A DNA stretch of 41,723 bases from Terriglobales bacterium (GCA_035543055.1 DATKKJ010000077.1:1-41723); one strand, 5' to 3'; shown: positions 19,823 to 28,373, counted from the first letter of the stretch. The notes: generated by a model not told the origin, from the sequence alone. Numbers and translations: made by a program.

Positions 19823-20814
19823 CGGGTCTTGGCCGTGGCTGCGGCGGGCACGGTCGCGGTTTCCAGGATGGTAAGCGAGGCCTCCGCGCCCACATGGAGC
19901 GCCGCGCGCACGCCCAGCGGCAGGGTCACGTTGGAATGGGTGACGTGGCCAGAACGCAATCCGTAGGCGACGGGCACTCCCAGGTCGTCAACCACGCGCT
20001 TCACCACGTCCTGGAGTTTGTAAGCTTGGTCCTCGGACTGGCGGCAGTCGAGCATCTCCCCGAAGATGATGCCTCTGACGCCGTGGAACTTTCCCGCCAG
20101 CTTCAATTGCATGAGCATGCGGTCGATCTGGTAGGGCTTGGCGGCGACATCTTCCAGGAACAGCAGGGTGCCCGCGGTGTGGATCTCGTAGGGCGTACCC
20201 AGCGAGGCCACCAGGATGGATAGGCAGCCGCCGTACAGGTTCCCCTCCGTCTCCCCCGGCGCCAGCGCCTCGAGTCCTGCGTTGCTGCCCAGATTCCATT
20301 GCGACGCACCGCCCAACGCGGCCATCAGGGACGACGCGTGTACCCCGTCGTCGCTGGCGAAGTCCTTGTTCATCATCGGGCCATGGAAGGTGACCAGTCC
20401 CGCGGCATCGTGGAACCAGGTGAGCAGCGCGGTTACATCGCTGTAACCCATGAAGATCTTGGGCGCCCTGCGCAGCACCTCGAGGTCGATGTGGCCGAGC
20501 AGATAATTGCTGCCGTATCCGCCGCGGGCGCAGATGATGGCGCGCACTTCGGGGTTCCGGAACATCTCCTGGAGGTCGCGCGCGCGTTGCTCGGCCGTGC
20601 CTGCGAAGTAGGGCGCTTCCCGCCCGAACACCGACTCGGGGACCAGGACCTTGTATCCCTGGCGGCGCAGGTTCTCGCAGCTGCGTTCGAAGGATTCGCG
20701 GTTGAAGGGGCTGGCCGGGGCGACCACGCCGATGGTGTCGCCCGGTTGCAAGGCTGCGGGCTTCAGACGCGGATTGGGCTCGGCCGCCATTCTCCCCGCA
20801 CGCGGGAATCCCAT
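19819..20814 (-). CDS. ldcA: LD-carboxypeptidase (peptidase family S66)
   Basis: LdcA removes the terminal D-alanine from murein tetrapeptides in the cytoplasm, making the tripeptide that Mpl uses. The S66 serine triad is visible: Ser125 in FMGYSDVTAL, Glu221 in LLFLEDVAAKP and His290 in SGHVTHSN. The frame stays open to 21027 but overlaps dapF there. I choose the ATG at 20814, one base after the dapF stop with a GGAGAG upstream, giving 331 residues; the ATG at 20790 (MAAEPNP) is a fair alternative. The coupling to mpl supports function in muropeptide recycling. Confidence 0.93.
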   Translation of the reverse strand: MGFPRAGRMAAEPNPRLKPAALQPGDTIGVVAPASPFNRESFERSCENLRRQGYKVLVPESVFGREAPYFAGTAEQRARDLQEMFRNPEVRAIICARGGYGSNYLLGHIDLEVLRRAPKIFMGYSDVTALLTWFHDAAGLVTFHGPMMNKDFASDDGVHASSLMAALGGASQWNLGSNAGLEALAPGETEGNLYGGCLSILVASLGTPYEIHTAGTLLFLEDVAAKPYQIDRMLMQLKLAGKFHGVRGIIFGEMLDCRQSEDQAYKLQDVVKRVVDDLGVPVAYGLRSGHVTHSNVTLPLGVRAALHVGAEASLTILETATVPAAATAKTR

Positions 20815-20815
20815 C

Positions 20816-21598
20816 TTAAACGAAAAACTCTCCCCGGCAGACGAGGCGCGCCGGCCCGCGCAAGAACACGCGTCCCTCCCAGCGGACGCTCTGCGCGCCC
20901 CCGGGGGCGCGGACCTGCACCGGGGATTCCGCCTTGCCGCTGGCGATAGAAGCCACTGCGGAGGCGCACGACCCGGTGCCTGAAGACTGCGTCTCGCCGA
21001 CTCCGCGCTCGAAAAAGCGGGTCTCAATCGCGCCTTTGTTCACAATGCGTACCAGCTCGATGTTAATTCCGTACTTGAAGTCGTGATGTTTCCCCATCTC
21101 TGCCGCCTCGGCCTGCCATCCCGGGCCGAACTCCTTCAGGAAGACGACGAAATGCGGGTTCCCCATCGAGACCGGGATGCCGCTCACCTCGCCGAATGCC
21201 AGCTTGATGGAGAACTCATCGCCGACTTGCGGCTCGCCCATGTCGGTCTCGAACTCGAATGCTTCCCCTTCGCGTCCGACCAGCTGGCAGGACTTCACAC
21301 CGGCTCCGGTCCGGACGGTGACCTGCGCTCCGCCATGCTCGGCGATCCAGTAGGCGGCGACACAGCGGGTGCCGTTGCCCGAGATCTCCGCCTCCGAGCC
21401 GTCGGCGTTGAACAGCCGTGCATGGACGTCCGAGCTGCGGTCGGGAAAGAGCCATTCCACGCCGTCGGCGCCCACGCCCTGGTGCCGGTCGCAGATGCGC
21501 CGGGTGAAGACCGCCAGGTCGGCGGGCGCGTGGATCCCCTCGATGAGGATGAAATCGTTGCCGCAGGCTGAGGCTTTGATGAAAGGGACTGCCGTCAT
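20816..21598 (-). CDS. dapF: Diaminopimelate epimerase-like protein with both catalytic cysteines replaced by serine
   Basis: The 260-residue protein has the two-lobed DapF fold signature: ACGNDFILIEG at the start, GVGADGVEWL, NADGSEAEI, SMGNPHFVVF and ERGVGETQ. Canonical DapF inverts LL-diaminopimelate to the meso form with two cysteines acting as acid and base. Here the first catalytic position is Ser73 (ISGNGTRC, codon TCG at 21380-21382) and the second is Ser206 (SSGTGSC, codon TCA at 20981-20983). It is followed one base later by ldcA. It may be a weak or altered DapF, an epimerase or isomerase for a recycled peptide, or a lineage form with different chemistry. The family call is firm; the activity is open. 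Confidence 0.85.
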   Translation of the reverse strand: MTAVPFIKASACGNDFILIEGIHAPADLAVFTRRICDRHQGVGADGVEWLFPDRSSDVHARLFNADGSEAEISGNGTRCVAAYWIAEHGGAQVTVRTGAGVKSCQLVGREGEAFEFETDMGEPQVGDEFSIKLAFGEVSGIPVSMGNPHFVVFLKEFGPGWQAEAAEMGKHHDFKYGINIELVRIVNKGAIETRFFERGVGETQSSGTGSCASAVASIASGKAESPVQVRAPGGAQSVRWEGRVFLRGPARLVCRGEFFV

Positions 21599-21631
21599 TG
21601 GCTTCGGGTGGCTGGATTGTATCAGCGGCTC

Positions 21632-23260
21632 CTAGCGCTTGATAGCGGCCCGGCTCCCGTAGATCGTGGTGCGCGGTTGTCCGGTGCTGGTGATGACCAG
21701 CAGCATTTCGAGGTCCTGGGGATGCCGAGCCACCGCTTCGGCCACCGGGCCGCCGTCCGAGGCGATGACGTAATCGGCGTAGCCCGCCGGCGCCTCCATG
21801 GCCTGCTGCCACAGCGGATAGTTGCTCTCATTGACCACTCGGCGCAGGGGCACGCCCGCTCGCCGGAGAGCATCCACATGGTCGCCCACGAACATCAGCA
21901 GCCGGGCGGTCGCAGGCAGTTCTTCCAGCTGGTGGGCCAGAGCCTTCTCGTAGGCGATGCGGGTGCGCGAGTTTTCCATCGCTTCCCGCAGCGTGATCGG
22001 GGTCGTTCCCCAGGCCGTGAGGTAGCTGCCCACCAGGACGGTGCCAAATGTCAGCGGCACAAAGGCCTGCCAGCGGCGGCCATCAGTTCGCGCGAGGGCG
22101 TAGGCCATTGCCACCGCGGTGAAGGTGGCGACCGCCGGCAGCGATTGCAGGCCGTAGCGCGTGTTGTAGTACGAGAACGGCCACCATACCGGCAGGAAGA
22201 TGGGCACTGCTTCGTAGGCGATGGAGAACGCGTAGAACGGCAGTGGCAGCCAGAGCAACAGCCAGATCCAGCGTCCCAACGCGATCGCAATCACGGTCCC
22301 GGCCGCCGCCAACAGGAGGAGCCACGGTTCCCAGCGTCCCCCAGCCAGATCCAGCTTCGTGCATTTGAGGAAATAGACGGCTGCCACCCGCATGTCGTGA
22401 TACCCGGGATGCCTTGGAGCACCCGCCGGCGTGGTGCGCTCCAGGATGGCTTTCGCCGAATACGGTCCCCGCGCGAACTCCAGGGGATCCTGGAAGAGGC
22501 CGTAGTTGTAGGCCATCCACAGCGCCGGGGTCAGCGCCCCGAGAAGAACAAAGCAGATCGTCGCCCGGCGTAGGCTCGCGTGCGCGGGACGCGCCAGCTC
22601 CGCCCATCCCGGACGCCTTCCTAGCACCACCAGCATGACGATGCCGCACAGGATGGTGAGCGCCCACCCGTCGTAGCGGGTCAGGATGGCGGCCGCCAGC
22701 ACCATGGCGCAACGCCGCAATGCGGCCACTGCCTTGTTCTCGTCATCGTGGCGCAGGCGGCGCGCGAAATCGCTGAGGAACACCAGCGCCCAGATGAACT
22801 CGGCGAGATAGAGGGACTCGTTCAGCGCGGTGGCCTGAACGTAGATCAGGTTGGGATTCGCTCCCAGGACCAGCGCCGCGAACCACCCGGCCGCGGAAGC
22901 GTGCGCCGAAATGGCGGTCTCGGCGAGTACACTCCGCACCAGCCGAAACACCCCGACCACCGCCAGTACGTACCCGAACATCGACGGGAGGGAGCCGGCT
23001 GCACCGCTTCTCCACAATGCGTCGCTGGCTACAAAGGGCACAGTGAGCAGGTGTTGCAGGGGCAGCCAGACCGTGCCGAATTGGGCAGGTCCGGGCGTAA
23101 GCGAATCGACGACGCGCCGCGCGATGCCGATGTGCGCCACCGCATCGCCGGAGAGCAGCACCTGGTCGCGGGCTTGGAACGCGAGATAAGCGAGCAGTGA
23201 GGTGACGGTCGCCAGCGAAGCCAGGAGCCTGGTTTCGGGTTGGGGCGCTTTCCATGCCAA
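21632..23260 (-). CDS. Polytopic membrane protein, GT-C glycosyltransferase-like
   Basis: A 542-residue protein with about ten hydrophobic segments between residues 10 and 420 and a soluble C-terminal part of about 110 residues. The first loop contains LLSGDAVAHIGIARRVVDS, placing an Asp where GT-C (GT39/ArnT/PMT-like) enzymes have a catalytic acidic residue, and WLPLQHLLTVPF follows. The overall shape fits a dolichol/undecaprenyl-phosphate sugar transferase, but no specific family can be named. It starts with TTG, 11 bases after an AAGGAG that itself overlaps the stop of the PfkB gene. It lies inside the recycling operon, so a role in envelope glycans is plausible. Confidence 0.7.
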   Translation of the reverse strand: MAWKAPQPETRLLASLATVTSLLAYLAFQARDQVLLSGDAVAHIGIARRVVDSLTPGPAQFGTVWLPLQHLLTVPFVASDALWRSGAAGSLPSMFGYVLAVVGVFRLVRSVLAETAISAHASAAGWFAALVLGANPNLIYVQATALNESLYLAEFIWALVFLSDFARRLRHDDENKAVAALRRCAMVLAAAILTRYDGWALTILCGIVMLVVLGRRPGWAELARPAHASLRRATICFVLLGALTPALWMAYNYGLFQDPLEFARGPYSAKAILERTTPAGAPRHPGYHDMRVAAVYFLKCTKLDLAGGRWEPWLLLLAAAGTVIAIALGRWIWLLLWLPLPFYAFSIAYEAVPIFLPVWWPFSYYNTRYGLQSLPAVATFTAVAMAYALARTDGRRWQAFVPLTFGTVLVGSYLTAWGTTPITLREAMENSRTRIAYEKALAHQLEELPATARLLMFVGDHVDALRRAGVPLRRVVNESNYPLWQQAMEAPAGYADYVIASDGGPVAEAVARHPQDLEMLLVITSTGQPRTTIYGSRAAIKR

Positions 23261-23275
23261 ATCGCCCGGCGCTCC

Positions 23276-24199
23276 TTAGTCCAGGTGGGTCAACTCGCGG
23301 AAGATCTGGAAGCGCTCTTCGATCTCGTTGCGGCTGAGGCGTTGCAGCTGCTCGGTCCCGAAACATTCGACGGCGAACGACCCCATCACGCCGCCGTAGA
23401 ACATCGCCCGCTTCAGCACCTCGCGTTTCAATTCACCCTGGGAAGCGATGTAGCCCATGAAGCCGCCGGCAAAGGAGTCGCCCGCGCCCGTCGGGTCCTT
23501 CACCTCCTCGATGGGCAGCGCCGGCGCGCGGAACGGATGGCGCCCGACGCCGAAGGCTCCCTGCCCGAAGAAGATGGTGGCGCCGTATTCTCCGTGCTTG
23601 ATGACCAATGCCTTTGGTCCTCTGGCCAGGATCTTCAGGGCAGCCTTCGGCAGCGAGTGCTCCTGCGCCAGCATCTTGGCTTCGCCATCGTTGATCAGGA
23701 GAACGTCGATGCGCTTCAGGGTGTCGGCCAGCTCCTGGGGCTTTCCGCCGATCCAGAAATTCATGGTGTCGCCGCCCACGAACCTGGCTCCGGCCATCGC
23801 CTTTCGCACTTCCGATTGCAGTACCGGATCGATGTTGGCCAGGAACAGGAATTCGGAATCCAGAAACGTCGGCGGGATCTGGGGTTGAAAATCCTCCAGC
23901 ACATTCAGCTCGGTGCGATGGGTCTTGGCCTCGTTCAGGTTCGCGCCGTACTCACCCGACCAGAAGAACGTCTTGCCCTTGGAGCGCTGGATGCCGGAGG
24001 TATCCACTCCCCGGTTCTTCATCACCGCTTCGTGCTCGGCGGTGAAGTCCTCGCCGACCACGCCCACCACCCGCACCTGGGTGAAGTAACTGGCGGCCAG
24101 CGAAAAGTAGGTGGCCGACCCGCCGAGGATGCGTTCGGCGGTTCCGTGAGGCGTCTTGATGCTGTCGAACGCCAGCGAGCCGACCACGAGCAGCGCCAT
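23276..24199 (-). CDS. PfkB (ribokinase-like) family carbohydrate/nucleoside kinase
   Basis: A 307-residue kinase of the ribokinase fold. The signature DPTGAGDSFAGGF spans residues 235-247, with Asp241 as the catalytic base; NDGE (170-173) and the N-terminal GGSATYFSLAA are also typical. The upstream extension of the frame overlaps the MTA phosphorylase gene, so the start is the ATG at 24199, preceded by AAGGAGG and overlapping that gene's TAA by one base. The neighbour makes adenine and methylthioribose-1-phosphate, so a nucleoside or ribose-type substrate is an attractive guess. The substrate cannot be read from the sequence. Confidence 0.88.
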   Translation of the reverse strand: MALLVVGSLAFDSIKTPHGTAERILGGSATYFSLAASYFTQVRVVGVVGEDFTAEHEAVMKNRGVDTSGIQRSKGKTFFWSGEYGANLNEAKTHRTELNVLEDFQPQIPPTFLDSEFLFLANIDPVLQSEVRKAMAGARFVGGDTMNFWIGGKPQELADTLKRIDVLLINDGEAKMLAQEHSLPKAALKILARGPKALVIKHGEYGATIFFGQGAFGVGRHPFRAPALPIEEVKDPTGAGDSFAGGFMGYIASQGELKREVLKRAMFYGGVMGSFAVECFGTEQLQRLSRNEIEERFQIFRELTHLD

Positions 24200-25077
24200 T
24201 ACGCCTTGGCCTCCTTTCCGATGTACTTGCCGACGATCAGCTTCAGCCGTTCCAGGGTCTTTGGCGGGATCTTGCTGCGGTCGGTGATGAGCGCTTTCGC
24301 CAGCGCCGACCCGCAGGCGCACCGCCGCTCCTTGGGCATCGCCTTCACCGCCTCGCGCACCACCGAGCAGGCGTGCTCCGCGTTCTTCCCAAGATTGGAG
24401 ATCACCTGTTCGAGGGTGACGGAATCATGCTCCGGGTGCCAGCAATCGTAATCCGTCACCATGGCCACGGTGGCATAGCAGATCTCGGCCTCGCGGGCCA
24501 GCTTGGCTTCCTGGAGATTGGTCATGCCGATCACGTCCGCGCCCCAGCTGCGGTACAGGTTGGACTCCGCCTTGGTGGAGAACTGAGGACCCTCCATGCA
24601 GACGTAGGTGCCGCCGCGTTTGCCGACCACGCCGGCGTTGCGGCACGCCGCCTCAAGCACCTTTGTGACTTCGTGGCAGACCGGATCGGCGAAGGCCACG
24701 TGGGCCACCATGCCGTCCCCGAAAAAGGTAGCGACACGACGGAAGGTGCGGTCGATGAACTGGTCGGGAATCACGAATTCCAGCGGCGCGTGCTCCTGCT
24801 TGAGCGAGCCCACCGCCGACATGGAGACGATCCGCTCCACTCCCAGCTGCTTGAACCCGTGGATGTTGGCGCGAAAATTCAGTTCGCTGGGCAGGATCCG
24901 ATGGCCGCGGCCGTGCCGCGACAAGAACGCCACCTTGCGCCCCTCCAGGATGCCCGCGACATAGGCGTCCGAGGGTTCTCCGAAGGGCGTCTCCAGCTTG
25001 AGCTCCTGTGTCTGGGTCAGCCCGGGCATGGAGTAGAGCCCGCTGCCGCCGATGATCCCGATCTCCGCTTGCCGCAA
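24199..25077 (-). CDS. mtnP: S-methyl-5'-thioadenosine phosphorylase
   Basis: A purine-nucleoside phosphorylase family member that cleaves methylthioadenosine, the by-product of polyamine and related synthesis, to adenine and 5-methylthioribose-1-phosphate. Visible: IGIIGGSGLY, the phosphate-binding SRHGRGHRILPSELNFRANI, YVCMEGPQFSTKAES, GADVIGMTN (purine and ribose contacts) and VTDYDCWH. The frame is open to a TTG at 25113, but the TTG at 25077, preceded by CAGGAG at 6 bases, gives the family N-terminus and is chosen. A TATAAT at 25105-25110 fits a promoter that would drive the whole run down to plsC. MtnP versus inosine phosphorylase specificity is inferred from overall similarity. Confidence 0.9.
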   Translation of the reverse strand: MRQAEIGIIGGSGLYSMPGLTQTQELKLETPFGEPSDAYVAGILEGRKVAFLSRHGRGHRILPSELNFRANIHGFKQLGVERIVSMSAVGSLKQEHAPLEFVIPDQFIDRTFRRVATFFGDGMVAHVAFADPVCHEVTKVLEAACRNAGVVGKRGGTYVCMEGPQFSTKAESNLYRSWGADVIGMTNLQEAKLAREAEICYATVAMVTDYDCWHPEHDSVTLEQVISNLGKNAEHACSVVREAVKAMPKERRCACGSALAKALITDRSKIPPKTLERLKLIVGKYIGKEAKA

Positions 25078-25104
25078 GTTACGCTCCTGGAACGCGAATC
25101 GCCG

Positions 25105-25110
25105 ATTATA
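25105..25110 (-). promoter_or_regulatory. -10 box (TATAAT) ahead of the mtnP-plsC gene run
   Basis: TATAAT on the minus strand ends 27 bases before the TTG start of mtnP, leaving room for a ribosome binding site (CAGGAG). It is the only good promoter-like element I see for the eight genes that follow. No clear -35. Confidence 0.45.
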
Positions 25111-25146
25111 CAAAACGAGGTGGCTGGCGACCTTTGGCGGATCGAA

Positions 25147-26745
25147 TCAGGGGTACGGGAGGAACGCCGGGTGGATCGGGAGCGGTGGAACCGTCAAGGG
25201 CTTGGGCGATGGTTCCCGCTTGGGCTCAGGCACAGCTTCGGGAGGCCGCTCCAGGACGATCTCCCGGATGCGGGCCGCGGTCTGGTCGTCAAAGCTTTCC
25301 ATCACCAGCACCGACTGTCCCCAGGGCTCGACGAAAACCGGGCCGTCCTCCGTGTTCCACTTGTCGGTCCCGGCCACGCGCTGGGCGAAATTGCCGCTGG
25401 CGGGTGCCGTCGGCGCCCGCTCCAGCCGCGTATACCGTTTGCTCAGCCACGAGCTATAGAGCTGCGCGAAACGGGTAGCATCCTCGTGGCTGGCCCAGCG
25501 CGACAGGTAGAACACCGCCAAGTCTGCCGCCTGCACCGGCCTCGACGTATCTAGCTTGTGTTTCGGACGGACCACTACCCAGTACAAGCCACCGCGCCAT
25601 TTCGTTGACAGCTCATCGGCCAGCTTCTGGTCCCCGAACTGCTTCAGGATGACGTATACGTCGAATTGCCCGACCTCGCCCGCGTCGTAGCTCTGGTAGT
25701 TCTTCTCCACCACGGCTGCGATGCGCGGAAAGGGCATGGGCGGGAGTTGCTCCCGATCCAGGTACGCCTCGGGATTCATGATCTGGCGCGTGTTTTGGGG
25801 AGGTACGCGCAGCGCCGCATCAAACGCCAGTTGCGCTCCGCCCACGGCCAGCAATTTCTGCTCGAAGCCCATCCCGAAGGTGTACGCGAACAGGAGTGAC
25901 TCCCGGATGTACAGGGGCGCGGATTGCAGCACCGGCGAGCTCTGGGTCTCCTCCAGGGTCTGTTGCTTGAACATCTCCGCCATAAAGGGAGCGTCGGCCA
26001 CCGAGCGTCCGCTGGGCGCGAGGATGAAGTCGAGCATCACCAGCATGGCCTGCCCTTCCGAGACCGATTGCCGCGCCGCCCGTTCTTCATCGGGCTCGAG
26101 CTTGTAGGGGTCGCTCTTCCCCAAAGCATTCTTACTGCCCCGCATGTCCGGAACGACGTCCGACCATTTCTCCAGGTCGAAGTTCTGGTCCTGCAGCGCA
26201 TGGGTGAGTTCGTGGGCCAGCACCGGTTGCTGCTGGTCCGGTTCGACCCAGTTCAGCAGATACATGGTCTTGGTCTTGGGGTCGTAGAAACCCTCGACCT
26301 GCTCCTCCAGCATGCGCACCAGGAAAGAGCGCAGGTCGAAATCCCGCGGAACCAGCCCTAACTTGCGCAGCACCGCCTCGGTGCGCCGGAAGCGCTGAGT
26401 GTCAGGGTCCTCGTCCATCTTCGTGATCAGATAATCGTGGAACTGCGTGCGGCTCATCAGCTCGCGCTTCACCGGTGCGCGGATGGGCAGGCGCGAATCC
26501 TCGCTGGCGAAGCGCAGGATCTCGTCCACCGAGCGGAAGAGTTGTTGCGCTTCCTCGGGCGTGATTTCCCGTTCCGGTTGCGCCTTGGGTTTGGTGGCCT
26601 GCGGAGGCTTGGCCGGCGCCTGGGGCTTGGGCGCGGGTTGCTGTGCGATCGCTGCACCGACCGCGAGCAGGACTGTTGCAATACCGAGCACCAGCCCGCG
26701 AACGAGTTTGTGAAAGGCATCCAACTGGATGATAATTTCTAACAC
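25147..26745 (-). CDS. Exported HExxH metallopeptidase-like protein
   Basis: A 532-residue protein with an N-terminal hydrophobic segment (GLVLGIATVLLAVGAAIAQQ), probably a signal peptide, then a Pro/Lys/Ala-rich linker to about residue 60. The zinc motif HELTHALQDQNFDL follows, with a candidate third ligand in SVSEGQAMLVML about 55 residues on. The C-terminus is again Pro-rich. The family is uncharacterised to me; the arrangement suggests a gluzincin-type peptidase or a remnant of one in the periplasm. It starts with GTG after a GGAG at 5 bases. It is divergent from the TPR gene, only 40 bases away. Confidence 0.75.
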   Translation of the reverse strand: MLEIIIQLDAFHKLVRGLVLGIATVLLAVGAAIAQQPAPKPQAPAKPPQATKPKAQPEREITPEEAQQLFRSVDEILRFASEDSRLPIRAPVKRELMSRTQFHDYLITKMDEDPDTQRFRRTEAVLRKLGLVPRDFDLRSFLVRMLEEQVEGFYDPKTKTMYLLNWVEPDQQQPVLAHELTHALQDQNFDLEKWSDVVPDMRGSKNALGKSDPYKLEPDEERAARQSVSEGQAMLVMLDFILAPSGRSVADAPFMAEMFKQQTLEETQSSPVLQSAPLYIRESLLFAYTFGMGFEQKLLAVGGAQLAFDAALRVPPQNTRQIMNPEAYLDREQLPPMPFPRIAAVVEKNYQSYDAGEVGQFDVYVILKQFGDQKLADELSTKWRGGLYWVVVRPKHKLDTSRPVQAADLAVFYLSRWASHEDATRFAQLYSSWLSKRYTRLERAPTAPASGNFAQRVAGTDKWNTEDGPVFVEPWGQSVLVMESFDDQTAARIREIVLERPPEAVPEPKREPSPKPLTVPPLPIHPAFLPYP

Positions 26746-26785
26746 AGGGGCTCCGGCGGCGTTGCGCCGCTCTTCGCGGCAGTCA

Positions 26786-27271
26786 ATGAGCGAACGGGAT
26801 ACACGCAGACTGGCCAGGGAATATTTCCAACTGGCCTACGAATGTCAGATGCGGGGCGACTACCACGAGGCCATCGCCTACTACACCCGCTCCATCGAGT
26901 CCTTCCCCACCGCCGAGGCCTACACCTTCCGCGGCTGGACCTACTCGTTCCTGGGCGATCTCGACCGTGCCATCGACGAATGCAAGCTGGCCATCAACCT
27001 GGACCCGAGCCTGGGCAATCCCTACAACGACATCGGCGCTTATCTGATCGAGCAGGACAAGTGGGACGAGGCCATTCCCTGGTTCCAGAAAGCGATACAC
27101 GCCGCCCGCTACGAAGCTCGCTGCTATCCCCACCTCAACCTGGGCCGGGTGTACGAGAGGAAACAAGAGTGGAAGCGGGCGAAGGAATGCTACGCCCGTG
27201 CCTATTTCCTCAACCCCCACTACACCGAGGCCCGGGTCGCCCTGCAGCGTCTCCAAGCCCGGTTCAACTGA
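26786..27271 (+). CDS. TPR repeat protein
   Basis: A 161-residue protein made almost wholly of four tetratricopeptide repeats: LAREYFQLAYECQMRGDYHEA, then AYTFRGWTYSFLGDLDRAI, NPYNDIGAYLIEQDKWDEAI and CYPHLNLGRVYERKQEWKRA, ending with a capping helix. There is no signal peptide, so it is likely a cytoplasmic scaffold. The frame opens at 26729, but that part overlaps the promoter side of the divergent peptidase; the ATG at 26786 (MSERDTRR) is the natural start, though without a visible Shine-Dalgarno. Its stop lies 2 bases from the end of leuB on the other strand. Partner unknown. Confidence 0.85.
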   Translation: MSERDTRRLAREYFQLAYECQMRGDYHEAIAYYTRSIESFPTAEAYTFRGWTYSFLGDLDRAIDECKLAINLDPSLGNPYNDIGAYLIEQDKWDEAIPWFQKAIHAARYEARCYPHLNLGRVYERKQEWKRAKECYARAYFLNPHYTEARVALQRLQARFN

Positions 27272-27273
27272 CG

Positions 27274-28317
27274 TCAGACCTTCCCTGCGATCCAGTCCCC
27301 CGCTTCCCGCGTCCCTAGTTTGCCCCCGATGTCCTGCGTTGTCTTCTTTGCGCGTACCGCCGCCAGCACTGCCCGATTGATGCGCTCCGCCTCTTTCGCC
27401 ATCCCCAGATGCGCCAGCATGAGTGCCGCGGTCAGGATGGCTCCGATGGGATTCGCGATGTTCTTGCCGGCGAAAGGCGGCGCCGAGCCGTGTACCGGTT
27501 CGAACATCGAGGTGCGCCCGGGATGGATGTTCCCGCTGGCCGCCATGCCCAGCCCGCCCTGCAGCCCCGCCGCCAGATCGGTGATGATGTCGCCGAACAT
27601 ATTGTTGGTGACGATGACGTCGAACTGTTTGGGGTCGCGCACCATGTGCATGCAGAGCGCGTCCACATACATGTGCTGGGCCTCGATAGCGGAGTATTCC
27701 TGGGCGACCTCCCTGAAGGTGCGCTGCCAGAGCCCGCCGGCGAAGCTCATGACGTTGGACTTGTCGGTCATCAGCACGCGCTTGCGGCCGTGTTTGCGGG
27801 CGTACTCGAATGCGTAGCGGATGATGCGCTCCACTGCCTTGCGCGTGTTGAAGTCCTCCTGGGTGGCCACCTCGTCCGCGGTTCCCGGCTTCAGCACGCC
27901 GCCCGCGTCTACGTACGGTCCCTCCGTGTTCTCGCGGATGACAACGAAATCGACGTCCTCCGGCTTCACGTTCTTCAGCGGGCAGAGCGATTCGTCCAGC
28001 AGCTTCACCGGACGGACGTTGGCGTACAGGTCCATCCTGAAGCGCATGCCCAGCAGGATCTCTTTGGCGTGGATGTTAGAAGGTACGCGCGGGTCTCCCA
28101 GCGCGCCCACCAGGATGGCGTCGAAGTCGCGGGCCAGCATGGTGAATCCGTCCGCCGGGATGGTGGTGCCGTCCCTCAGGTAGCGGTCGGCGCCCCAGTC
28201 GAACTCCTTGAACTCGAGCGGGGCTTTGGCAGCCCGCAGCACCTTGAGCGCCTCGGCGATGACTTCTTTGCCGATGCCGTCGCCGGGCACGACTGCGATC
28301 TTCTTGGAGCCTTTCAC
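27274..28317 (-). CDS. leuB: 3-isopropylmalate dehydrogenase family protein
   Basis: A 347-residue NAD-dependent decarboxylating dehydrogenase of the isopropylmalate/isocitrate/tartrate family. Motifs: VPGDGIGKEV, the substrate arginines in MRFRMDLYANVRPVKL, VVIRENTEGPYVDAGG, the Lys in MTDKSNVM, the metal Asp in NNMFGDIITDLAAGL and the NAD loop EPVHGSAPPFAGKNIANP. The leucine-pathway role is most likely, yet the loop wording (RFRMDLYANVRP) also occurs in LeuB-like enzymes of other specificity and no leuCD is adjacent. The start is a GTG with no Shine-Dalgarno; a TATAGT box lies only 8 bases upstream, suggesting a leaderless message. Confidence 0.88.
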   Translation of the reverse strand: MKGSKKIAVVPGDGIGKEVIAEALKVLRAAKAPLEFKEFDWGADRYLRDGTTIPADGFTMLARDFDAILVGALGDPRVPSNIHAKEILLGMRFRMDLYANVRPVKLLDESLCPLKNVKPEDVDFVVIRENTEGPYVDAGGVLKPGTADEVATQEDFNTRKAVERIIRYAFEYARKHGRKRVLMTDKSNVMSFAGGLWQRTFREVAQEYSAIEAQHMYVDALCMHMVRDPKQFDVIVTNNMFGDIITDLAAGLQGGLGMAASGNIHPGRTSMFEPVHGSAPPFAGKNIANPIGAILTAALMLAHLGMAKEAERINRAVLAAVRAKKTTQDIGGKLGTREAGDWIAGKV

Positions 28318-28325
28318 GGAGAGAG

Positions 28326-28331
28326 ACTATA
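28326..28331 (-). promoter_or_regulatory. -10 box (TATAGT) 8 bases before the leuB GTG
   Basis: TATAGT on the minus strand, five of six bases of the consensus, ends 8 bases before the start codon. A transcript beginning at the normal distance would start at or next to the GTG. Confidence 0.4.
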
Positions 28332-28373
28332 CCAGCCCGTCTCTGCGCTGCGACGGGGTTGCGACACCTTGGC

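Noticed and set aside
20815-21027. Longer ldcA start inside dapF.
   Set aside because: The additional residues are a shadow of dapF; the ATG at 20814 follows the dapF stop with a ribosome binding site.
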